Position numbers and translations under genes: made by a program. Of a DNA stretch of 5,734 bases, positions 5,528 through 5,734 are shown one piece after another. The stretch spans positions 1-5,734 of the forward strand of contig JAUXGS010000070.1 of NCBI GenBank assembly GCA_030621945.1, written 5' to 3'. The notes under the pieces were generated by a model. It was given only the letters and a program-made list of their open reading frames with translations, was not told the origin of the DNA and did no database searches. Position 1 is the stretch's first letter; every line of letters begins with the position of its first letter. This stretch comes from Methanosarcinales archaeon. Lineage in GTDB: Archaea > Halobacteriota > Syntropharchaeia > Alkanophagales > Methanospirareceae.

Positions 5528-5734
5528 ATAAAGCGTATCGCTTCGAATACCTCTTCCCAGCTTCAACCAACTCACTAAACATCTCTGCCTCTTCAGCATT
5601 TGCAACCTCCTTCACCGCTTTTGGATACCACGACGAAAGCACTGCTTTTCTTCCCTTTAACACCTTCTCGAAATCTTCCATTGTTATCTTGCGTCTTGGT
5701 TTCTCCTCCTTTATTCTCTCCCTCAATGGAATCC
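5520..5734 (-). CDS. C-terminal end of a gene, possibly an AAA+ ATPase lid (5' partial)
   Basis: The last 70 codons of a gene that runs off the right edge; the frame is open to the window end, and the apparent start at 5726 is a TTG, so it is best read as truncated. The visible part begins IPLRERIKEEKPRRK and continues ITMEDFEKVLKGRK, then SSWYPKAVKEV and a charged helix ending in YALYS. The order Leu-Arg-Glu, basic loop, Ile-Thr-Met-x-Asp-Phe-Glu-x-x-Leu resembles the C-terminal lid helices of CDC48/PAN-type AAA+ ATPases, where a Phe-Glu-x-Ala-Leu helix closes the domain. No Walker A or B motif is in view, so this is inference. A free-standing small protein starting at the ATG at 5681 is possible but has no ribosome-binding site. 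The antitoxin ATG lies 28 bases downstream. Confidence 0.55.
   Translation of the reverse strand, partial: IPLRERIKEEKPRRKITMEDFEKVLKGRKAVLSSWYPKAVKEVANAEEAEMFSELVEAGKRYSKRYALYS
5525..5533 (-). promoter_or_regulatory. TATA-like box for the toxin-antitoxin operon
   Basis: On the minus strand CTTTATATT lies in the last few sense codons of the upstream gene. Initiation about 25 bases downstream would fall near 5504, at the edge of the Shine-Dalgarno, giving a leader of about 13 nt. The position fits an independent promoter for the antitoxin-toxin pair, but the box was found by eye. Confidence 0.4.

Noticed and set aside
5492..5605. N-terminal extension of the antitoxin
   Set aside because: The AbrB fold starts at the ATG at 5491 with a strong Shine-Dalgarno; the extension is unlike the family and overlaps the upstream coding region.
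1..5734. CRISPR array, tRNA, rRNA or insertion sequence
   Set aside because: No regularly spaced direct repeats, no cloverleaf, no transposase frame and no terminal inverted repeats were found by eye.

Overview
The window looks like chromosomal DNA from a euryarchaeon, most likely a methanogen-related or ANME-type lineage. The evidence is a PGF-CTERM cell-surface sorting tail, an archaeal-type topoisomerase I with zinc-finger tail, a trans-prenyl diphosphate synthase next to it, archaeal TATA boxes (for example CTTTAAATA before topA) and a GGTGA-type Shine-Dalgarno. The species cannot be fixed from the sequence alone.

Left part (1-1652, + strand): the 3' end of a substrate-binding protein gene and the complete permease gene of a cobalamin/Fe-siderophore-type ABC importer (BtuF/BtuC, FecCD family). 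The binding protein ends in a Thr/Pro-rich stalk plus PGF-CTERM anchor, so it should be tethered outside the cell beside the permease. No ATPase gene follows; if there is a dedicated one it lies outside the window.

Middle (1653-4882, + strand): a 107-bp gap with a good TATA box, then topA (691 aa, DNA topoisomerase IA with intact Toprim motif, catalytic Tyr and two C-terminal zinc sites), then 33 bp later a polyprenyl diphosphate synthase (337 aa) with both Asp-rich motifs. The synthase has Ala, not an aromatic residue, five positions before the first Asp-rich motif, which hints at a product longer than C20. The topA-synthase junction is odd: one extra unit in a five-copy GA repeat near the end of topA would change its C-terminus and make it end in an ATGA overlap with an internal ATG of the next gene.

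Right part (4951-5734, - strand, convergent with the synthase): a two-gene toxin-antitoxin module, an AbrB/SpoVT-fold antitoxin (67 aa) followed with slight overlap by a PemK/MazF-family endoribonuclease toxin (114 aa). Both genes start well inside the longest open frames. Upstream of the antitoxin is the 3' end of another gene running off the window, whose sequence resembles the C-terminal lid of an AAA+ ATPase. A TATA-like box and two adjacent inverted repeats at the end of that gene are a plausible autoregulated promoter/operator for the module.

Most of the window consists of recognisable families. I see no convincing wholly new system; the points most worth checking are the chain-length prediction, the topA C-terminus and the toxin-antitoxin operator.
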